A DNA stretch of 64,000 bases from Gordonia tangerina (GCF_021556435.1 NZ_JAKGCU010000005.1:1-64000); one strand, 5' to 3'. Shown: positions 47,444 through 57,658, counted from the first letter of the stretch. Translations and numbers: made by a program. The notes: generated by a model from the sequence alone, not told the origin.

Positions 47444-48907
47444 TCAGGCGTTGCCCGACAGCTTCTCGCGCAGTGCGGCGAGCTGCTCGTCGCTGGCCAG
47501 CGAGCCACCCGACGATGCCGGAGCGCTGCTGCCGGTGCTGCGGCTCTCCGATGCCGACGAGTAATCCGACGGGGCGTTGGCGGCCTCGGCGGCGGCAGCG
47601 GCGAACTTCTCCATCTGAGCGGTGTGCATCTTGTGGCGACGCTCGGCCTCGGCGTACCGGGCCTCCCATGCCTCACGCTGCTGCTCGAAGCCCTCGAGCC
47701 ACTCGTTGGTCTCCGCGTCGAAGCCCTCGGGGAAGATGTAGTTGCCCTGCTCGTCGTAGCTGTCGGCCATGCCGTACTTCGACGGGTCGAACTCCTCGGT
47801 GTAGTCCTCGTTGGCCTGCTTGAGGCTCAGCGAGATCCGGCGACGCTCCAGGTCGATGTCGATGACCTTGACCATCGCGTCGTCGCCGACGGAGACGACC
47901 TGATCGGGCACCTCGACGTGGCGCTCGGCCAGCTCGGAGATGTGGACCAGGCCCTCGATGCCCTCGTCGACGCGGACGAACGCACCGAACGGCACCAGCT
48001 TGGTGACCTTGCCCGGCACGATCTGACCGATCGCGTGGGTGCGGGCGAACTGACGCCACGGATCTTCCTGGGTGGCCTTGAGCGACAGCGACACACGCTC
48101 GCGGTCCAGGTCGACGTCGAGGACCTCGACGGTGACCTCATCGCCCACGGCGACGACCTCGGACGGGTGATCGATGTGCTTCCAGGACAGCTCGGAGACG
48201 TGGACCAGACCGTCGACGCCGCCGAGATCGACGAACGCACCGAAGTTGACGATCGAGGACACGACGCCCTTGCGGACCTGTCCCTTCTGCAGCTGATGCA
48301 GGAACTCGCTGCGGACCTCGGACTGGGTCTGCTCGAGCCATGCACGACGCGACAGGACCACGTTGTTGCGGTTCTTGTCGAGCTCGATGATCTTGGCCTC
48401 GATCTCCTTGCCGATGTACGGCTGCAGATCGCGGACGCGACGCATCTCCACCAGCGACGCCGGGAGGAAGCCGCGCAGACCGATGTCCAGGATCAGGCCG
48501 CCCTTGACGACCTCGATGACGGTGCCCTTGACGGCCTCGTCCTTCTCCTTGAGCTCCTCGATCGTGCCCCAGGCGCGCTCGTACTGCGCACGCTTCTTGG
48601 ACAGGATCAGGCGGCCTTCTTTGTCCTCTTTGGTGAGAACCAGGGCCTCGACCTCGTCACCGACGTTGACGACCTCGTTGGGGTCGACGTCGTGCTTGAT
48701 CGACAGTTCGCGCGACGGGATCACGCCTTCGGTCTTGTAACCGATGTCGAGCAGAACCTCGTCCCGATCGACCTTGACGATGGTGCCTTCGACGATGTCG
48801 CCATCGTTGAAGTACTTGATCGTGGAGTCGATGGCGGCGAGGAAGTCCTCAGCCGAGCCGATGTCATTGACGGCTACTTGCGGCGAGGTGATCGTGGGGG
48901 ACGACAT
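47444..48907 (-). CDS. rpsA: 30S ribosomal protein S1
   Basis: 487 residues with four S1/OB domains (near 35-105, 120-190, 205-275 and 290-360); FGAFVDLGGVDGLVHVSELSW and FGAFVRVDEGIEGLVHISEL are the third and fourth. The C-terminal tail is Ala/Ser-rich, ending LAALREKLSGNA, the mycobacterial type linked to pyrazinamide and trans-translation studies. Start at ATG 48907 (MSSPTITSPQVAVND). A promoter lies about 120 bases upstream. Confidence 0.98.
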   Translation of the reverse strand: MSSPTITSPQVAVNDIGSAEDFLAAIDSTIKYFNDGDIVEGTIVKVDRDEVLLDIGYKTEGVIPSRELSIKHDVDPNEVVNVGDEVEALVLTKEDKEGRLILSKKRAQYERAWGTIEELKEKDEAVKGTVIEVVKGGLILDIGLRGFLPASLVEMRRVRDLQPYIGKEIEAKIIELDKNRNNVVLSRRAWLEQTQSEVRSEFLHQLQKGQVRKGVVSSIVNFGAFVDLGGVDGLVHVSELSWKHIDHPSEVVAVGDEVTVEVLDVDLDRERVSLSLKATQEDPWRQFARTHAIGQIVPGKVTKLVPFGAFVRVDEGIEGLVHISELAERHVEVPDQVVSVGDDAMVKVIDIDLERRRISLSLKQANEDYTEEFDPSKYGMADSYDEQGNYIFPEGFDAETNEWLEGFEQQREAWEARYAEAERRHKMHTAQMEKFAAAAAEAANAPSDYSSASESRSTGSSAPASSGGSLASDEQLAALREKLSGNA

Positions 48908-49291
48908 ATTTGTGAGTTGCTCCGGACAGGTGTGTTGTAGGTACAGTTCAGTTGCCGCCGTCGGTGAACGGATGCTGAACTCCGGGCACGACGGCCGCAC
49001 GCGCCGAGGGCGCATGCGCGTAGAAGGTTACGCCAGTCCGCTTGCCCTGGGCAAATACGCTCTCCTCGGCCGGTCCGGTGACGCCCGACGACCCGGTGCC
49101 GCGGGGTCTTCTCGCAGGCGAAGGGTCACCGTCCTCGAGGTGGGCGGTCCCTCATTTCGGCTGGTCAGCAGCTATCGGGCGCGGCTGAGAACACTCACCG
49201 GCCACGACGAACCGCTCACCGGCACTGCCTGCTCCCTCACCTCGATACCCACTCGATACCCAGGTGCTCGCCATTCTGGTTGACTGGCGCC
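48908..49291. other. Intergenic region between rpsA and the 2H phosphoesterase gene
   Basis: A 384-base stretch with the rpsA promoter (49025-49054) and a ~110-base rpsA leader on the minus strand. The leader contains a CAGTTGCCGCCGTCGG region that can fold with flanking sequence. Towards 49190-49230 the sequence ACTCACCGGCCACGACGAAC ... CTCACCGGCAC is a degenerate echo of the 39204 terminator stem. I see no gene and no known riboswitch. Confidence 0.5.
49025..49054 (-). promoter_or_regulatory. rpsA promoter
   Basis: On the minus strand TTGCCC (49054-49049) and TAACCT (49030-49025) with an 18-base spacer predict a start near 49018 and a leader of about 110 bases before the rpsA ATG. Confidence 0.6.
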
Positions 49292-49849
49292 GTGGCGCAT
49301 TCCATCGAGCTCCTGCCCGATGAGTCGATCGACGCCCGTGTCCGCGCCGAATGGCAGGCGCTGGCCGACGCCGGGCTGCCCAGCGCAGCCCGTATCCGCG
49401 CCTCGACCAATCGCCCACACGTCACATTGATCGCGGCCGGGCACATCGACAGCGGTGTCGATGACGCACTCGGGGCCTGTGCGAAAGACCTGCCTCTGCC
49501 GTGCCGGATCGGCGCTCCGGTGCTGTTCGGCCACGGGACCCGCCGCACGTTGGCTCGAGTGGTGGTGCCGAGCGCCACGCTGTTGGCGGTGCACCGCCGG
49601 GTGTGCGACATCGCCACACCTTTCCTCGGTGAGAACGGCGCCTTCGCTCATGCCGCCCCGGGCGACTGGACTCCGCACATCACACTCGCCCGGCGCGTCG
49701 ACACCACGCAGCTCGCCGCGGTCCTCGACGTCCTCGACGCCGTCGGCTCGCTCGAGGATTCCGGCTCATTCACCACGGTGCGTCGTTGGGATCCCGACAA
49801 CCGTCGCGACCACATCGTCGCAGGCGGACCGGCCGCGACGACACCGTGA
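49292..49849 (+). CDS. 2H phosphoesterase (2'-5' RNA ligase-like)
   Basis: 185 residues from GTG 49292 (an earlier TTG at 49280 is possible). The two H-x-T motifs of the 2H superfamily are intact: RPHVTLI near residue 48 and WTPHITLAR near 135. Such enzymes act on 2',5' or cyclic phosphodiester bonds in RNA or small nucleotides. There is no operon partner; the next plus-strand gene is 57 bases away. Confidence 0.88.
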   Translation: MAHSIELLPDESIDARVRAEWQALADAGLPSAARIRASTNRPHVTLIAAGHIDSGVDDALGACAKDLPLPCRIGAPVLFGHGTRRTLARVVVPSATLLAVHRRVCDIATPFLGENGAFAHAAPGDWTPHITLARRVDTTQLAAVLDVLDAVGSLEDSGSFTTVRRWDPDNRRDHIVAGGPAATTP

Positions 49850-49906
49850 GAGAACCTCACCACCGCGTGAGAGCGAACTGAGAGCGAGGAGACGCATCGT
49901 TGCCCC

Positions 49907-51061
49907 ATGAGCACAACAACACCTTCGACAACGACACCCTCCACATCAACGACCACGACTTCCCCCTCCCCCGGACCGACGCACTCCGACGACCGGCCGG
50001 TCACGGCCGACGCCTTCGCCGAGCGCATCTTCACCTCAGCACTGGCGACCGCCGAGACGATGAGTATCTATCTCGGCGAACGCCTCGGGTGGTACGACTG
50101 CCTCGTCCAGCACGGCCCGGTGTCGGCTGACGAGTTGGCCGACCGCACCGGCACTCATCGGCGCTACGCCAGAGAATGGCTGGAGATGCAGTCGGCCTTC
50201 GGGATACTCGACGCCGACCTAGATGCCGACCCGATCCGCTTCGGCATCCAACCGGGCGTGGCCGAAGCCCTCACCGACACCGCCAGCCTCGCCTATTTGG
50301 GCACGCTGCCGCGGATGTTCGCCGCATCGTTCGGCCAGCTTCCGGCCCTGCTCGACGCCTACCGCACCGGCGGCGGTGTCAGCTGGGCAGAACTGGGCGC
50401 CGACGCCCGCGAATGCCAGGCGGCACTCAACCGCCCGTGGTTCGACCGTCAACTCGCGCCTGCGCTCGCCGGCGTCGACGGCCTGCACGCGCGGCTCTCC
50501 CGTTCCGGCGCCCGCATCGCCGACGTCGGATTCGGCGCCGGTTACTCGACCATCGCGCTGGCCAAGGCCTATCCGGAGGCGACATTCGTGGGCCTCGATG
50601 TCGACGAGGCGTCGGTGCAGATGGCGCGTCACGCAGCAGCGGAGGCCGGCGTCGACGATCGGGTGGAGTTCGTGCTGGCCGACGCCTCCGACGCAGGGCA
50701 GCGCGGACCGTTCGACGTGGTGTTCGCCTTCGAGTGCGTCCACGACATGCCCCGCCCGGTGGAGGTGTTGGCCGCGGCGCGGGCGGCGCTGGCGCCCGAC
50801 GGTGTCATGGTGATCATGGACGAGGCGGTCTCCGATGAGTTCGCCGGCCCCGCCGACGATCTGGACAAGATCATGTACGCCTTCTCGCTGTTCGTCTGTC
50901 TGCCCGACGGGATGAGTTCGACACCGTCGGCAGGCACCGGAACGGTGATGCGCGCATCGACACTGCGCACCTACGCCCAGCAGGCCGGGTTCGCCGAGGT
51001 GGAGGTGCTGCCGATCGAGGAGTTCAGCTTCTTCCGGTTCTACCAACTCACGCCGGGCTGA
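49907..51061 (+). CDS. Winged-helix + class I SAM-dependent methyltransferase
   Basis: 384 residues. A Ser/Thr/Pro-rich N-terminal 30 residues (possible start further in) precede an HTH-like dimerisation module (PVSADELADRTGTHRRYARE WLEMQ) and a Rossmann methyltransferase with IADVGFGAGYSTIALAKAYP (motif I), GLDVDEASVQMAR and DVVFAFECVHDMPRP. The layout recalls O-methyltransferases of secondary metabolism and related mycobacterial enzymes. Its last 14 bases overlap the convergent SARP gene on the other strand. Confidence 0.88.
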   Translation: MSTTTPSTTTPSTSTTTTSPSPGPTHSDDRPVTADAFAERIFTSALATAETMSIYLGERLGWYDCLVQHGPVSADELADRTGTHRRYAREWLEMQSAFGILDADLDADPIRFGIQPGVAEALTDTASLAYLGTLPRMFAASFGQLPALLDAYRTGGGVSWAELGADARECQAALNRPWFDRQLAPALAGVDGLHARLSRSGARIADVGFGAGYSTIALAKAYPEATFVGLDVDEASVQMARHAAAEAGVDDRVEFVLADASDAGQRGPFDVVFAFECVHDMPRPVEVLAAARAALAPDGVMVIMDEAVSDEFAGPADDLDKIMYAFSLFVCLPDGMSSTPSAGTGTVMRASTLRTYAQQAGFAEVEVLPIEEFSFFRFYQLTPG

Positions 51062-54017
51062 GCGCTGCCAGCGCCGCGGCCACCACATCGACCCGCGGTC
51101 GATCGGCGCCGCGCATCATCGCCTCGTCGAGCGTCGGGTCCCCGAGACGCTCCCGCAATCGACGATGCGCGGCGTCGAGTCGTTGGGCGTCGGTGCCGTA
51201 GGCCCCCGCCCCGGTGATCTCATCGGCCCGGCGCATCGCGCCCAACAACTCGGCCGCCGCCTCGGGCCGATCGAGTTGTAGCAGCACATCGACTACCGTG
51301 CGCAGCGACACCCACTGGTGTGTCCAGTTGCCGGCGTCGCGCCAGTGGTTGAGCACATCGGTGAACAGACGAGCGGCCACCTCCGGTGTCCCGCAACGGG
51401 CTTCGATGGATGCCCGGGACACCAGTGCCACACCCATCAGATAGCGGTCACCCGTGTGCGCAGCAGAAGCGATCGCATCGTCGAGCAGCTCGCCGGCTCG
51501 ACTCGGATCGTCGTCGAGAATGCACTCACCGGCACCGTAGCGCGCCCATCCTTCGACGACGGTCTCCCCTGCCGCGGTGCATAAATCGGCGATCCGCAGC
51601 GAAGCCCGATGCGCGGCGGGCCCGTCGCCGGCGTAGGCGTTCATCAGCAGCACGCAGAGGTCGGCCATGCGGCCCGCGCCGGCCATCCCCGCGACCGTTC
51701 CCGCTGCCCGGAAATCGCGGGCCAACTGCGACGTCGCCGTCACATCCCCTTGGAACAGGCCGACCTCCACGAGCATCATCCGCAGGTAGACCTCCACGGC
51801 GGGTGCGGGGCTGCACGCCAGCCCACACCGAACATACTCCTTGGCGGTCAACAGATTCCCGTCGAAGCGGGCCCCGGCGGCGGCCACCGCCCACGCCGCG
51901 GGCAACTTCGGAGGATCTTCCACCGACACATCGGCGGCTGCGCGAAGCCGGCGTGACCAGGCGGTGGCCTCGGTGCTCATGGTCAGCTCCAGAAATGGGA
52001 TCACCCCCGCCATCATCCGGTCGCCGAGCGTCGGATCGACCTCGCAGGCATGGTCGACCGCCTGTCTCACATCGTCGAGGCGCGCCGCGACCAGACCGGC
52101 TGCCGCGACGTGGCCGGGGCCGAAGAGATCCCGGACCAGTGGCGCGATCCGATCGGCCACCAGGTGCGCATGCGCCGCTCGCGCCGATGTGCGGCGACCG
52201 TTCTCGTCGAGTCGTCGAAGTCCGAAGGCGCGCAGAGTCTCGAGCATTCGGTAGCCGGAGTCGTCGGCCGAGAGCATCGAATTGTCGACGAGCTCACTGA
52301 CGATATCGGCCACCTCGTCACGCGGTACCACCTCACTGTGCCCCGCGAGCGCTTCCGCGTCGTCGAGGTCGAAGCGCGCCGGAAACACCGCCAGGGCATC
52401 GAACAAAGCGCGACCCGCATCACTCAACAGCGCATACGACCAGTCGACCAGCGCATGCAGACTCCGGTGCCGGCGGTCGGTGTCCCGGGGACTGTGCAGA
52501 ATCCGGAATCGCCACTGAAGGCGGTCCACCAGCGCCGCCGGAGCAATGGCGCGGGCTCTGGTCGCGGCGAGTTCCACGCCGAGCGGCAGCCCGTCGAGTC
52601 GTCGGCAGATCTCGGCCACTGCTGCGGCGTTCTCCTCGGTGAGCACGAATCGATCGTTGCGGGCGTGCGCACGAGTACAGAAGAGCTGCACCGACGGGCT
52701 CTCGGCGATGGCGGCCGACGACGCGTTCGCCGCCGGCACCGTCAGCGGCTCCAGCACGCTGACCTGCTCGGCGGTCAACCCCAACGGAACACGCGACGTC
52801 GCCACCACCGATAGGTCGGCACATCGACTGATCACCGATTCGACCAGCTCGGCGGCCGCGTCGACCACGTGCTCGCAGTTGTCGAGGACAAGCAAACCGA
52901 CTCGGCCCGAGAGTGTTTCGACGAGCGCCTCGAGATCGCCGAGATCCCGCCGCGGAGCGGCCCCGGTTGCCGACACGACGCTGTGTACCACGTCGGCCGG
53001 CGACGCCACGCCCGACAGCTCTGCGATCCAGGTGGCCCCTTGGTGACGAGCATGTTCGCGCACCAGCGCGGTCTTGCCCACTCCGCCGGGCCCCACTACC
53101 GTGACCACCGTTCCCGGGCGGATTCGAGCCGCGAGATCGGCCAGCTCAACATCACGGCCGATGACTCTCACGGACGCCTCCGGTGCGGGTCTGCGGCGTG
53201 TCGGCGGCGCGGTGCCCGTGGGCGTTGCAGGGGCGGTGGGTGTCGGCGCCCGTTCGCCGGCGAGGATACGTTGGTGCAGGTCACCGAGCCGAATGGTGGG
53301 TTCGGTGCCGAGGTCGGTCGCCAGCCGTGCCCGCAGTCGTCGGAACACCGCGAGCGCCTCGGCGGGGCGGTCGGCTTGCCAGAGGGCGAGCATCCGCGCC
53401 TGGTGCACACTTTCCCGGTACGGGTGTGCCGCGGCGGCGGGCTCGAGTCGACTCGCGGCATCTGCCGGTCGTCCCGAACGCAGCAGCGCATCGGCGGTCG
53501 CCTCGACGATCCGTACCCGGGTTTCCTGCAGCGCCTCGACATCGCCACGCACCCATGGCTCATCGGCGAACTCGCCGAATGGTCTTCCACGCCAAAGACT
53601 CTCCGCAGAATCGAACAGCGCCACCGCAGCGCCCGGGTCGGCCTCGGTCACCGCACACCCGGCATGGAAGCGGTCGGCGAACGCGAGGAGGTCCAGTTCG
53701 TCGCGGTCGACCCGAAGCGAGTAGCCGGGAGCGGCGGTGACGATCGCCAGTTTGTCTGTCACGCCGTGCTCGCGCAGTTGCGCACGCAAGCGGAACACCA
53801 GGTTGTGCAGCGCAGCCTCCGGATTGGTCGGCGGACTCTGCCCCCAGAGGATCTCCGCGAGCCAGTCGGCGTCGGCAGCGACATTGGCACGGGCGCCGAG
53901 CGCGGCCAACAGGCACCGCAGCCGTGGACTACCGAATTGAGCAGCGCGCGCTTCCGTCGGTCCCGACACATCGATCGGGCCCAGGAGCAGGAGGCTGACC
54001 ACGCGCGATTTTATCAC
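51048..54017 (-). CDS. SARP/AfsR-like regulator with NB-ARC ATPase module
   Basis: 989 residues. An OmpR-type DNA-binding domain (about 10-95, SPRLRCLLAALGARANVAAD), a BTAD domain (about 105-255), an NB-ARC STAND ATPase with P-loop VVGPGGVGKTAL (about 308-316) and DNCEHVVDAAAELVES, and a C-terminal TPR-like region of ~350 residues. Such AfsR-type proteins switch on nearby biosynthetic or stress genes. It is convergent with the adjacent methyltransferase (14-base overlap). Its targets may include that gene; no antibiotic cluster is visible here. GTG start. Confidence 0.9.
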   Translation of the reverse strand: MIKSRVVSLLLLGPIDVSGPTEARAAQFGSPRLRCLLAALGARANVAADADWLAEILWGQSPPTNPEAALHNLVFRLRAQLREHGVTDKLAIVTAAPGYSLRVDRDELDLLAFADRFHAGCAVTEADPGAAVALFDSAESLWRGRPFGEFADEPWVRGDVEALQETRVRIVEATADALLRSGRPADAASRLEPAAAAHPYRESVHQARMLALWQADRPAEALAVFRRLRARLATDLGTEPTIRLGDLHQRILAGERAPTPTAPATPTGTAPPTRRRPAPEASVRVIGRDVELADLAARIRPGTVVTVVGPGGVGKTALVREHARHQGATWIAELSGVASPADVVHSVVSATGAAPRRDLGDLEALVETLSGRVGLLVLDNCEHVVDAAAELVESVISRCADLSVVATSRVPLGLTAEQVSVLEPLTVPAANASSAAIAESPSVQLFCTRAHARNDRFVLTEENAAAVAEICRRLDGLPLGVELAATRARAIAPAALVDRLQWRFRILHSPRDTDRRHRSLHALVDWSYALLSDAGRALFDALAVFPARFDLDDAEALAGHSEVVPRDEVADIVSELVDNSMLSADDSGYRMLETLRAFGLRRLDENGRRTSARAAHAHLVADRIAPLVRDLFGPGHVAAAGLVAARLDDVRQAVDHACEVDPTLGDRMMAGVIPFLELTMSTEATAWSRRLRAAADVSVEDPPKLPAAWAVAAAGARFDGNLLTAKEYVRCGLACSPAPAVEVYLRMMLVEVGLFQGDVTATSQLARDFRAAGTVAGMAGAGRMADLCVLLMNAYAGDGPAAHRASLRIADLCTAAGETVVEGWARYGAGECILDDDPSRAGELLDDAIASAAHTGDRYLMGVALVSRASIEARCGTPEVAARLFTDVLNHWRDAGNWTHQWVSLRTVVDVLLQLDRPEAAAELLGAMRRADEITGAGAYGTDAQRLDAAHRRLRERLGDPTLDEAMMRGADRPRVDVVAAALAALSPA

Positions 54018-54073
54018 CGTGTGCGCTGCTGGCGGCTCCGATCCAGCCGATACCAGTCGCTAGACTCACCGGC

Positions 54074-54916
54074 ATGAGTGAGGAGCGCACCGACGATGCC
54101 GGCTCGACGCATCGACCTCCGCGCATTCTCGGGCGCGTCGACTCACCGACGAGTGACCGCGCCAACCGATGGTGGTGGGACCACGACGCCGACAACTATC
54201 ACGCCGAACACGGCGCCTTCCTGGGAACCCATGCCGCCGGCGGGGACTTCGTGTGGTGCCCGGAAGGCCTGCGAGAAGCTGACATCGGCCTGCTCGGTGA
54301 CATCGCAGACCGCGACATCCTGGAGGTCGGCTGCGGCTCGGCACCGTGTGCCCGGTGGCTGGCCGGACAGGGCGCTCGTGCGGTCGGCGTCGATCTGTCG
54401 CGTCGCATGCTCGGCATCGGACTCGCCGCGATGGAGCAAGACCGCAGCCGGGTCCCGCTGGTGCAGGCGACCGCCGAGGCACTTCCCTTCGCGGACAGTT
54501 CGTTCGACGTGGCGTGCTCGGCCTTCGGCGCGGTACCGTTTGTAGCCGACTCGGCGCATGTGATGGCCGAGGTGGCCCGGGTCCTGCGCCCCGAAGGACG
54601 CTGGGTCTTCGCGGTCAATCATCCGATGCGCTGGATGTTCCTCGACGACCCTGGACCCGACGGCCTCATCGTGCAGATCCCCTACTTCGACCGCACCCCT
54701 TACACCGAGGTCGACGACGCCGGCGCCATCACCTACGTGGAACACCATCGGACCATCGGCGATCGCGTCCGGGAGATCCGCGCGGCCGGGTTGGTGCTCG
54801 ACGACATCGTGGAACCGGAGTGGCCGGAGGGTTTCGAGGAGGTGTGGGGGCAGTGGAGTCCTTTTCGCGGACAATACTTCCCGGGCACCGCGATCTTCTG
54901 CTGCCGAAAGGTGTGA
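54074..54916 (+). CDS. Class I SAM-dependent methyltransferase
   Basis: 280 residues. Motif I ILEVGCGSAPCARWLAGQG and GVDLSRRMLGIGL, motif II-III DVACSAFGAVPFV and VARVLRPEGRWVFAVNH are typical UbiE/BioC-like. The N-terminal WWWDHDADNYHAEHGAFLG and C-terminal FPGTAIFCCRK are shared by an actinobacterial family whose substrate I do not know. It is divergent from the SARP gene with 57 bases between; a role under that regulator is possible. Confidence 0.85.
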   Translation: MSEERTDDAGSTHRPPRILGRVDSPTSDRANRWWWDHDADNYHAEHGAFLGTHAAGGDFVWCPEGLREADIGLLGDIADRDILEVGCGSAPCARWLAGQGARAVGVDLSRRMLGIGLAAMEQDRSRVPLVQATAEALPFADSSFDVACSAFGAVPFVADSAHVMAEVARVLRPEGRWVFAVNHPMRWMFLDDPGPDGLIVQIPYFDRTPYTEVDDAGAITYVEHHRTIGDRVREIRAAGLVLDDIVEPEWPEGFEEVWGQWSPFRGQYFPGTAIFCCRKV

Positions 54917-54923
54917 GGTCGGG

Positions 54924-54961
54924 GCCCTTCGTGACACTCGGCTGGCGCCTCGTTCCTCAGG
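54924..54961. repeat. Interspersed 38-base repeat, copy B
   Basis: 36 of 38 positions match copy A at 44071-44108. It lies between the convergent methyltransferase and ABC ATPase genes, in the same orientation as copy A relative to the plus strand. It is non-coding; placement in a terminator-type gap suggests a structural or termination role, but no strong stem forms. Confidence 0.75.
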
Positions 54962-55005
54962 CAACAGTTGGTGACACTCACAGGACGCGCTCGGAAGCAG
55001 TTGCC

Positions 55006-55779
55006 TCACAACAACTTTGACAGGAAGCCCTGAGTACGTTCGTGTTGCGGGTTGGCCAGCACCTCACGCGGATCACCCTGCTCCACCACCACACCGCCGT
55101 CCATGAACACCAGTTGGTCGGCGACCTCACGAGCGAAGCCCATCTCGTGGGTGACGACCACCATCGTCATCCCGCTGGCCGCGAGTTCACGCATCACGCC
55201 GAGCACCTCCCCGACGAGCTCCGGATCCAGCGCGGACGTCGGCTCGTCGAACAGCATCAGCTTGGGTTCCATCGCCAGCGCACGGGCGATGGCGACACGT
55301 TGCTGCTGTCCGCCCGACAGTTGGGCGGGGTAGGTGTCGGCCTTGTCGGCCAAGCCCACCCGGGCCAACAACGTGCGGGCACTCTCGGTGGCCTCCCGTT
55401 TGCTCTTCCGTTTCACCTGTGTCGGCGCCTCGATCACATTCTCCAACGCGGTGCGGTGCGGGAACAGGTTGAAGTGCTGGAACACCATGCCGATGTCGCG
55501 GCGCTGTTTGGCTGCGTCCTTCGGGCTCATCTCGTGGAGCTTGTCACCACGTTCGCGGTAGCCGATGAGATCACCATCCACGTAAAGCCGTCCCGCATTG
55601 ACCACTTCGAGATGGTTGACGCAGCGCAGGAACGTCGACTTCCCGGAACCAGACGGCCCGATGAGGCACAGCACCTCGCCACGGCCCACCTCGAGAGTGA
55701 TGCCCTTGAGCACCCGCAGGGAGCCGAAGTTCTTGCAGACCCGGTCGGCGTAGACCATGGGGCGTTCAGCGACGCTCAT
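55006..55779 (-). CDS. Polar amino-acid ABC transporter, ATP-binding protein
   Basis: 257-residue ABC ATPase of the GlnQ/HisP group. Walker [19 protein letters not shown], signature [16 protein letters not shown], Walker [15 protein letters not shown] and the switch His in VVTHEMGFA are all present. It overlaps the permease gene by 14 bases. Third gene of the SBP-permease-ATPase operon. Confidence 0.95.
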   Translation of the reverse strand: MSVAERPMVYADRVCKNFGSLRVLKGITLEVGRGEVLCLIGPSGSGKSTFLRCVNHLEVVNAGRLYVDGDLIGYRERGDKLHEMSPKDAAKQRRDIGMVFQHFNLFPHRTALENVIEAPTQVKRKSKREATESARTLLARVGLADKADTYPAQLSGGQQQRVAIARALAMEPKLMLFDEPTSALDPELVGEVLGVMRELAASGMTMVVVTHEMGFAREVADQLVFMDGGVVVEQGDPREVLANPQHERTQGFLSKLL

Positions 55780-56728
55780 CGCTCTCCCCTTCCGCGATCG
55801 TTGTGTTCGGTTTGGCAGCCATGGCCTTGAGCTGTCGGGCGGTCATCTGCCGGCTGGCACCCTTCGAGTAGTACCGCTCGAGGTAGTACTGGCCGACCAT
55901 CAGGATGCTGGTGATCGCCAGGTACCAGGTGGACGCCACCAGCAGCAGCGGAATCGGCTCGAAATTCACCCCGGAGATGTCCCGCGCACGCCCGTACAGA
56001 TCCCCGGTGAAGGGCACCGCAGCCACGAGGCTCGTCGTCTTGAGCATGCTGATCACCTCGTTGCCGGTCGGCGGGATGATCACGCGCATGGCCTGCGGTA
56101 GCACCGTGCGCCGCATGGCAAGCGACCATGACATACCCAATGCGACGGAGGCCTCCATCTGACCCTCACCGACCGACGAGACACCCGCCCGCACGATCTC
56201 GGCCATGTAGGCCGCCTCGTTGAGCGCGAGGCCGATCATCGCGAAGATGAACGCCGAATACAGTGCCTGGATATCGAAATGCGCGAACTGCACGACGAAC
56301 GGGATGCCGAGGTCGATCTGCTTGTAGATCGCCGGCAACAGCCCCCAGAACACCAACTGCACATACACCGGTGTGCCGCGGAAAACCCAGAGATAGACCC
56401 ACGCGGTCGACCGCAACACCGGATTCGACGACAGTCGCATCACGGCGAGCAGCACGCCCAGCACGATCGCGATGATCATCGACAGCACGGTGAGCACCAG
56501 CGTGTACCACATGCCCGTGAGGATGCGGGTGTCGAAGAGATAGTTGGCGTAGGTGTTCCACGCGTACGCGCTGTTGGTGGCCGCGCCGTAGACGAACAGC
56601 ACCACCAGCACGAGCACGATGGCGGCGGCGAACCACTGGCCCGGGTGACGCAGTGGCACCGCCTTGATGGGTTCGGGCTCAGCGGAGACGCGGTCGGCCC
56701 CGCTCGGACCAGTCGCTGGTGCCGTCAC
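55766..56728 (-). CDS. Polar amino-acid ABC transporter, permease (HisMQ type)
   Basis: 320 residues with five or six transmembrane segments and the EAA loop [22 protein letters not shown] of HisM/HisQ permeases. The N-terminal ~30 and C-terminal ~40 residues are cytosolic extensions. Located three bases after the binding-protein gene. It imports amino acids; whether glutamine, glutamate or another polar one cannot be read from sequence. Confidence 0.93.
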   Translation of the reverse strand: MTAPATGPSGADRVSAEPEPIKAVPLRHPGQWFAAAIVLVLVVLFVYGAATNSAYAWNTYANYLFDTRILTGMWYTLVLTVLSMIIAIVLGVLLAVMRLSSNPVLRSTAWVYLWVFRGTPVYVQLVFWGLLPAIYKQIDLGIPFVVQFAHFDIQALYSAFIFAMIGLALNEAAYMAEIVRAGVSSVGEGQMEASVALGMSWSLAMRRTVLPQAMRVIIPPTGNEVISMLKTTSLVAAVPFTGDLYGRARDISGVNFEPIPLLLVASTWYLAITSILMVGQYYLERYYSKGASRQMTARQLKAMAAKPNTTIAEGESDERR

Positions 56729-56731
56729 CGG

Positions 56732-57658
56732 TCAGCTGACCGCACCGTTGATGACCGACGTGGGGATCGTGCCCGCTCCGAGACCCCAGTGCTCGGCGAT
56801 CGTCTGGTACTGGCCGTTGTCGATCAGGTACTGGACCGCCTGCTGCAGCGCCTGCGCCAGCTGCGATCCCTTCTGCACGGGATAGCCGTACGGCGCAGAG
56901 TCGAACACACCACCGGCCGGCTCGAGCTCGCCGTTGGACCGCTCGATCGCGTACGAGGTGACCGGCGAGTCCGCCGACATCGCGTCGACGCGGCCCAGCA
57001 TCAGTGCGTTGGTCGCCTCGTCCTGGCTGTCGTAACGCACCTTCTCGATGGCGGGCTGACCGGCGTCGGTGCAGGCCTGGCTCTTCGCCGGGATCTCGTC
57101 GGTGTCCTCATAAGTGGTGGACTGCACCGCAACCCGCTTGCCGCAGGCATTGTTGGGATCGATACCCGCGCCGACCTGTTGGGCCCACTGCACACCCGCG
57201 CTGTAATAGGTGACGAAGTCGACCTGCGCTTCGCGCTCCTTGGTGTCGGTGAACGACGACATGCCCACGTTGTAGGTTCCGGCCTGGACCGACGGAATGA
57301 TGGTGTCGAACTGAGCTTCTCGGTATTGCGGTGTCAGGCCGAGCACGCTGCCGACCGCGTTCATCAAATCGACGTCGAAGCCGATGATGTCGCCATTGGC
57401 GTCCTTGAACTCGTTCGGCGCGTACGGCACATTGACGCCGACGATCAGCTGTCCGGACTCACGGATCGGGGCAGGCACCAGGTCGGCGATCTCGGCCACC
57501 GGTTCCACCTCGACGCTGGTCGGCGAGATGTCGGCACCCAGGCCCTCACTCTCCTCGTTGTTCGAACAACCCGCCAGTGCGAGGACCAGGATCGACAACA
57601 GTGCGATGAGCACACCGACCGGTCGCGACGATCGCAGAAAACGCATCAGATACCCCAT
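56732..57658 (-). CDS. Polar amino-acid ABC transporter, binding lipoprotein
   Basis: 308 residues from ATG 57658 (GGGGAAGAG upstream; ATG 57646 is the alternative). A lipoprotein signal ends LALAGC-SNN with lipidated Cys31. The mature part is family 3 solute-binding: GQLIVGVNVPYAPNEFKDAN, GFDVDLMNAVGSVLGLTPQY and AEHWGLG near the end. First gene of the operon. The upstream gap has a TGTTCGAACA palindrome of unknown role. Confidence 0.93.
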   Translation of the reverse strand: MGYLMRFLRSSRPVGVLIALLSILVLALAGCSNNEESEGLGADISPTSVEVEPVAEIADLVPAPIRESGQLIVGVNVPYAPNEFKDANGDIIGFDVDLMNAVGSVLGLTPQYREAQFDTIIPSVQAGTYNVGMSSFTDTKEREAQVDFVTYYSAGVQWAQQVGAGIDPNNACGKRVAVQSTTYEDTDEIPAKSQACTDAGQPAIEKVRYDSQDEATNALMLGRVDAMSADSPVTSYAIERSNGELEPAGGVFDSAPYGYPVQKGSQLAQALQQAVQYLIDNGQYQTIAEHWGLGAGTIPTSVINGAVS

